From assembly GCA_946478975.1 (NCBI GenBank), contig CAMLEO010000014.1, forward strand, positions 1-47,131: DNA of 47,131 bases, written 5' to 3'. Positions 43,812 to 47,131 of the stretch are shown in pieces (position 1 is the stretch's first letter; the number at the start of each line of letters is the position of its first letter). A model generated the notes under the pieces. It made no database searches. It saw only the letters and a list, made by a program, of their open reading frames with translations, and was not told the origin of the DNA. This DNA is from an uncultured Steroidobacter sp. (GTDB taxonomy: Bacteria > Pseudomonadota > Gammaproteobacteria > Steroidobacterales > Steroidobacteraceae). Both the position numbers and the translations under genes were made by a program.

Positions 43812-45728
43812 TTAATAAGCGAAGACCGCGTTGAGCAGGAAATAGTTCGGGTCGTCGTTGTCGTTGAACAGCGCATCGAAGCCGTCGCCCGGAATCAGCT
43901 GGGCATAAGATGCGCGTACCACGATGTTTTGTGACATCAACGGCCGGTAGATCAGCGACGCGGAAACGTCGTAGCCAACGTGCTTGTCGATCGGCCCCTG
44001 ATTGCGGGCCACCTGCAGCACCGTAGTGTTGTCGAACCACAGCGAATTCGCATTGAGCGACACACGCAGTGTCGGCATCACGTCGAGATCGACGCCGAGG
44101 CCGGCGAGAATCACACCCGGATTGGTGAAATTCGACTGGCCTTCTTCCTTCGAGGAGCGCAGGTTGAACAGCACGCCGTTGCGCGAGGACAGCGCCACGC
44201 GCCCGCCGCCGATCAGCGGCACCGCCTGTCGAATGAAATAACTGGTGTCGCCGCCGGCGAACTGCGGATTCTCGAACACGGCATCGAAGCCGTTCGCCTG
44301 GTTGTCGAACGGATTTTTATCGCCGCTCGCATACAACGCCGAAATGCGCGGCCGGATCCAGTCGAAGTCCATCGACACTTCAGCGGCGCCGAACAGTGCG
44401 TTGATGTCGACTTTCTGATTGACGTACAAGCTCGGTTGTTCCGAGCCGATCGCGTAGTACACCGACGTGGTCATGTTCATGCGGCCGAAGTGGCCGTCGC
44501 CGTTGAGGCCGACGTAGGTGACATCGTACTGGCGGAATCGCTGCTGGCCGATCGACGCCGGACGTTCGATGAAGCCGTTGCGATTGACGCGCACCTGGTT
44601 CTCGCGATTGCGGTTGTACAGAACCGTCGCCTGCGAGGTGAAGCCGTACACCGGAAAGTCCTGGCGATACACGTTCACCACCGCAACGTCGTCCTTGCGC
44701 GGCGGCGAACCGAGATCGTTCAAGCCGCTGTTGGTGTCCTTTTCCAGGCGACGGAAGTACGCGAGGTTGTACTGCCACCGGTTGTTGTCGCGAGTACCGA
44801 AAAAACGCGCGCCGAGCTGATTGTCCTGGAACAAAAAGCCGCGGAAGTCCGATGAGAACGGCTGGATGCCGACACGGAAGCTGTCGAAGTCGTAGTTGTC
44901 CGAAACGTTGCGGATGTGACGATCGACGAACGCGGCCTGCAGGCCGAGGAATGTATCGTCACGCGTACGGCCGCGACGCGGATCCGCGTTCGCGACTCCC
45001 ACTTCATCGAACTGTGTGTAGGTGTACGACACCGCCGGCGTCAGACGGAATTCCCAATCGGGTGGCTTGAACACCGTGTTGCCTTTGTAGAGCACGAACT
45101 CGGTGGTCAGGGTCTGCGCCATCGACCATTGATCGGGGTCGCCGAACACATCGTTGCTGCCAGCATTGTTGGTGGAGCTGATGCCCACGGGGGTCGGCAC
45201 CCGGCGCACCTCGCCCACCGTGTCGGAGATCATGTTGAGATTGAAGAACCAATCCTTGCCCATGATCGGCGCGTCGGCCTTGAGCTTGTTGCGGTTGTAC
45301 GGATCCCACCAGCGTTCCTTGTAGCCGAGCGTGTCGACGATGCGCCAGCGATCGGGCATCGGCACGGCTTCGACGAAATCGGTCATGGCGGGTTTGGGAA
45401 TGGGCGATACGGTCGCCGGCGGCGCACGTTCGATCACGCGTCGACGCGGCGCACGGCCGGTATCTTCCTGCGACTTGGGAACATCGGGCCGCGCGGCCGG
45501 GATCGCGGGCGCGTTATCCGCAGGTGTGGGACCTTGCCCCTGCGAGCTGCCCTCTTCCGGACACGGCACTTCGACGTAACCGGGGCGGCGGCGTTTGACG
45601 ATGCGCCCGGTGTCGTCCTGATAACACATATCGGCGGCGCTCGCGCTTTCAGCAACGAAGCCCGCAGTCACCACGAAGGTGCTCAACGTCAGCAAAGAAG
45701 CGGTCAGGGATTGCCGCTTGTTTTTCAT
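43812..45728 (-). CDS. Outer-membrane beta-barrel protein next to multihaem cytochromes
   Basis: A 638-aa protein from ATG 45728 with GAGGA upstream. A signal peptide (ending near ESASA, residue 31) is followed by one cysteine pair (MCYQDDTG to VEVPCPEEG) and a proline-rich linker (about 60-115). From about 170 to the end there are many alternating amphipathic strands (for example WEFRLTPAVSYTYTQFDE, YDVTYVGLNGDGHFGRM). The last residues (NYFLLNAVFAY) end in an aromatic residue, as barrel proteins do for BAM-mediated insertion. With the cytochromes around it, this is a candidate porin sheath for an outer-membrane electron conduit. It is not clearly MtrB or a known PioB, so the call rests on pattern and context. 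It starts one base after the haem-binding gene stop. Confidence 0.75.
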   Translation of the reverse strand: MKNKRQSLTASLLTLSTFVVTAGFVAESASAADMCYQDDTGRIVKRRRPGYVEVPCPEEGSSQGQGPTPADNAPAIPAARPDVPKSQEDTGRAPRRRVIERAPPATVSPIPKPAMTDFVEAVPMPDRWRIVDTLGYKERWWDPYNRNKLKADAPIMGKDWFFNLNMISDTVGEVRRVPTPVGISSTNNAGSNDVFGDPDQWSMAQTLTTEFVLYKGNTVFKPPDWEFRLTPAVSYTYTQFDEVGVANADPRRGRTRDDTFLGLQAAFVDRHIRNVSDNYDFDSFRVGIQPFSSDFRGFLFQDNQLGARFFGTRDNNRWQYNLAYFRRLEKDTNSGLNDLGSPPRKDDVAVVNVYRQDFPVYGFTSQATVLYNRNRENQVRVNRNGFIERPASIGQQRFRQYDVTYVGLNGDGHFGRMNMTTSVYYAIGSEQPSLYVNQKVDINALFGAAEVSMDFDWIRPRISALYASGDKNPFDNQANGFDAVFENPQFAGGDTSYFIRQAVPLIGGGRVALSSRNGVLFNLRSSKEEGQSNFTNPGVILAGLGVDLDVMPTLRVSLNANSLWFDNTTVLQVARNQGPIDKHVGYDVSASLIYRPLMSQNIVVRASYAQLIPGDGFDALFNDNDDPNYFLLNAVFAY

Positions 45729-45729
45729 C

Positions 45730-47131
45730 TCACAATCCTCCGCACACGTTGTCCATGGTGTTGTTGATGAACGGTGCCTGCGGACATTGCACGTAGCGCA
45801 GGCGCGTGCCTTGCGGTGTGCGGTTGTCCGAGCGCATCGCCATCGGTGCGTTGTTGATCGCGCCGTTCAATGCCGTGCTGGCATTGTTCAAGCCAAGGAA
45901 TGCAATCATGTCGTCCTGGTCGACGCCGTCACCGGAGATGCCGATGCCGCCGATCAGCGTGTTGCCGCGATAGATGGGCACGCTGCCCGGGAAGATCTGC
46001 AGGCCGTTCGCGAGCCGCGAGCCGGTCATCGTCTGCGTGATCGTGGACAGGTTGTTCGCGATCTGCACACCAGCGCAGCCCGGTGCGACATCGGTGCCGA
46101 TCACACCAGCGACGAACAACACATGCTGCAGCATCGCGTTCATCGCGACGTCCAGCTGCATGCCGGTGGAGAACACGCTCCACTGTCCCTGCGGCTTGCT
46201 CAGCGGACCGTTCATGCCGGAGTTGTTGATGCCGTCCGGGAAGAACGGTCGCGACAGGTTGCCGTTGGCGCGATCGGTGTAAGCAGTCGCGCCGTCCGCC
46301 AGCGCGTTGGGATTGCCCATGAACGCCTGGAACTGCGTGACATAGCTGCCCATCGGAATCGAGGTGGACACCTGGGTCGCAGCATCGGTGGTGCTGAGAT
46401 ATTTCGCGTCCGGCAATGTTTGCAGGAACGCCGCAGCCGTGCCCGAGGACAGGAACGCAGAGGTGCGCGCCTTCTGCAAAGAAACATCCGTGCCGAACAC
46501 CGGCGCGTCGCGAGTGCGTGCGACGCCGAGAATCGCGCCCTGCGAATCGACGACTGAAATCGTCACACGCGCCTGCGATCCAGTCGGGCGGCGAATCTGC
46601 GCACGAGATTGATTGGCGACGTCCAGTGCCGAATTCAGCAGCGTCTGCACTTCAGTGGCCGTCAGCGACTGATTGCCCGTTTGCGCAGCATCGGTACCGG
46701 CGCGGGGCGGGAAGCGCAGCGCGTTGTTGTTGTCGACCAGCACGAAGGCATCGCGGCCCGGGAAGTTCTGATCGCCGTCGGGGCGAATGCCGGACGCTGC
46801 CTGGCCGAACGCGGTGCCGTCGCGAATGATGCCGTCGGTATAGCCAGGCACCGGAATCGTGGTGCCGACACTCGCCGGAATGCTTGCAAACGCCGGAGCC
46901 TGCGCCGGATTGGTGGCGAGCTGCGCGAACTCGATATCGGTGAAGCGCAGCGCCTTGCCGTCGACAGTGATGCGATCGGCGCGGCGATCCACCGGAGCGC
47001 TGAAACCAAACGTCGCGGCCATCGCAATGGCTTCATCGACGTCGTTGTCCATGTCCATGATGTTCTTGTCGATGGTGTAGAAACCATCGGCGAGCACACC
47101 GACGCCGCCGACCACGGTGCCGCCCTTGTAC
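45730..47131 (-). CDS. Tandem GlcG/HbpS-like haem-binding-type protein (5' end outside window)
   Basis: The frame is open from the right edge to 45730, 467 residues, so the N-terminus is missing. Two copies of the GlcG/HbpS (DUF336) signature are visible. One is at the truncated start (YKGGTVVGGVGVLADGFY) and one near the C-terminus (IYRGNTLIGGIGISGDGVDQ). Between them is AQTRDAPVF-like GVARTRDAPVFGTDVSLQK and FLSSGTAAAFLQ, as in this family. HbpS members bind haem and respond to redox stress; GlcG function is unclear. Six or so residues lie before the first signature in the window, and the signal peptide must lie outside. It is upstream of the barrel and cytochromes in the same run, which fits a role in haem or redox handling at the cell surface. 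Confidence 0.75.
   Translation of the reverse strand, partial: YKGGTVVGGVGVLADGFYTIDKNIMDMDNDVDEAIAMAATFGFSAPVDRRADRITVDGKALRFTDIEFAQLATNPAQAPAFASIPASVGTTIPVPGYTDGIIRDGTAFGQAASGIRPDGDQNFPGRDAFVLVDNNNALRFPPRAGTDAAQTGNQSLTATEVQTLLNSALDVANQSRAQIRRPTGSQARVTISVVDSQGAILGVARTRDAPVFGTDVSLQKARTSAFLSSGTAAAFLQTLPDAKYLSTTDAATQVSTSIPMGSYVTQFQAFMGNPNALADGATAYTDRANGNLSRPFFPDGINNSGMNGPLSKPQGQWSVFSTGMQLDVAMNAMLQHVLFVAGVIGTDVAPGCAGVQIANNLSTITQTMTGSRLANGLQIFPGSVPIYRGNTLIGGIGISGDGVDQDDMIAFLGLNNASTALNGAINNAPMAMRSDNRTPQGTRLRYVQCPQAPFINNTMDNVCGGL

Noticed and set aside
1..47131. tRNA, rRNA, CRISPR arrays, insertion sequences and phage attachment sites
   Set aside because: None could be recognised: no cloverleaf with CCA end, no regular direct repeats of CRISPR size and no transposase or integrase motif.

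Overview
The window looks like the chromosome of a GC-rich, aerobic, possibly facultatively respiring gammaproteobacterium. The gene mix resembles Steroidobacter/Nevskiales-type soil bacteria: many RHS/YD proteins, aerobic phenylacetate degradation, multihaem cytochromes and lipid A modification. That placement is an inference from gene content; no rRNA or marker gene is present. No tRNA, rRNA, CRISPR array, transposase or phage gene was seen.

Left third (1-13.75 kb, all minus strand): an accessory island of secreted YD/RHS-type proteins in at least two transcription groups. One group is a split RHS pair (13496-8861) followed by a four-helix membrane protein, a small YD+Ig-fold protein, an unknown 110-aa protein and a possible lipoprotein. 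The other is a YD+seven-FN3 protein, a TonB-C-like protein and a SpvB/FG-GAP/RHS giant that runs off the left edge (6270-1). Similar TTA(A/G)CGCTAA palindromes lie upstream of both groups. The SpvB-like gene reads cleanly from 3003 to the edge but has no stop inside the window.

Middle (13.75-31.6 kb): housekeeping-like genes (YkgJ, DUF3187, DUF6356, Lrp-type regulator, flavin monooxygenase), then one tight minus-strand operon. It encodes a fused E1 alpha/beta 2-oxoacid dehydrogenase, its E2, PaaABCDE, PaaG and PaaZ. A second Lrp/AsnC regulator diverges from it and is followed by a DUF72 gene. The order suggests that phenylpyruvate, made from phenylalanine, is oxidised straight to phenylacetyl-CoA and passed to the epoxidase, isomerase and ring-opening enzymes. 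No phenylacetate-CoA ligase is present. Next come a PAP2 phosphatase and a phosphoethanolamine transferase overlapping by GTGA, a likely lipid A remodelling pair.

Right third (31.7-47.1 kb): a NarK-type nitrate/nitrite transporter abuts a divergent PP2C-protein kinase fusion, followed by a TPR diguanylate cyclase. The remaining ten kilobases are one minus-strand run: a GlcG/HbpS-like haem-binding protein (cut by the right edge), a large predicted outer-membrane barrel, a ten-CXXCH cytochrome fused to an LVIVD propeller, a five-haem-motif cytochrome, a membrane-anchored PP2C phosphatase and a double-FHA membrane protein. This has the parts list of a trans-outer-membrane electron conduit joined to a Ser/Thr phosphorylation module. 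It is the best candidate here for an undescribed system.
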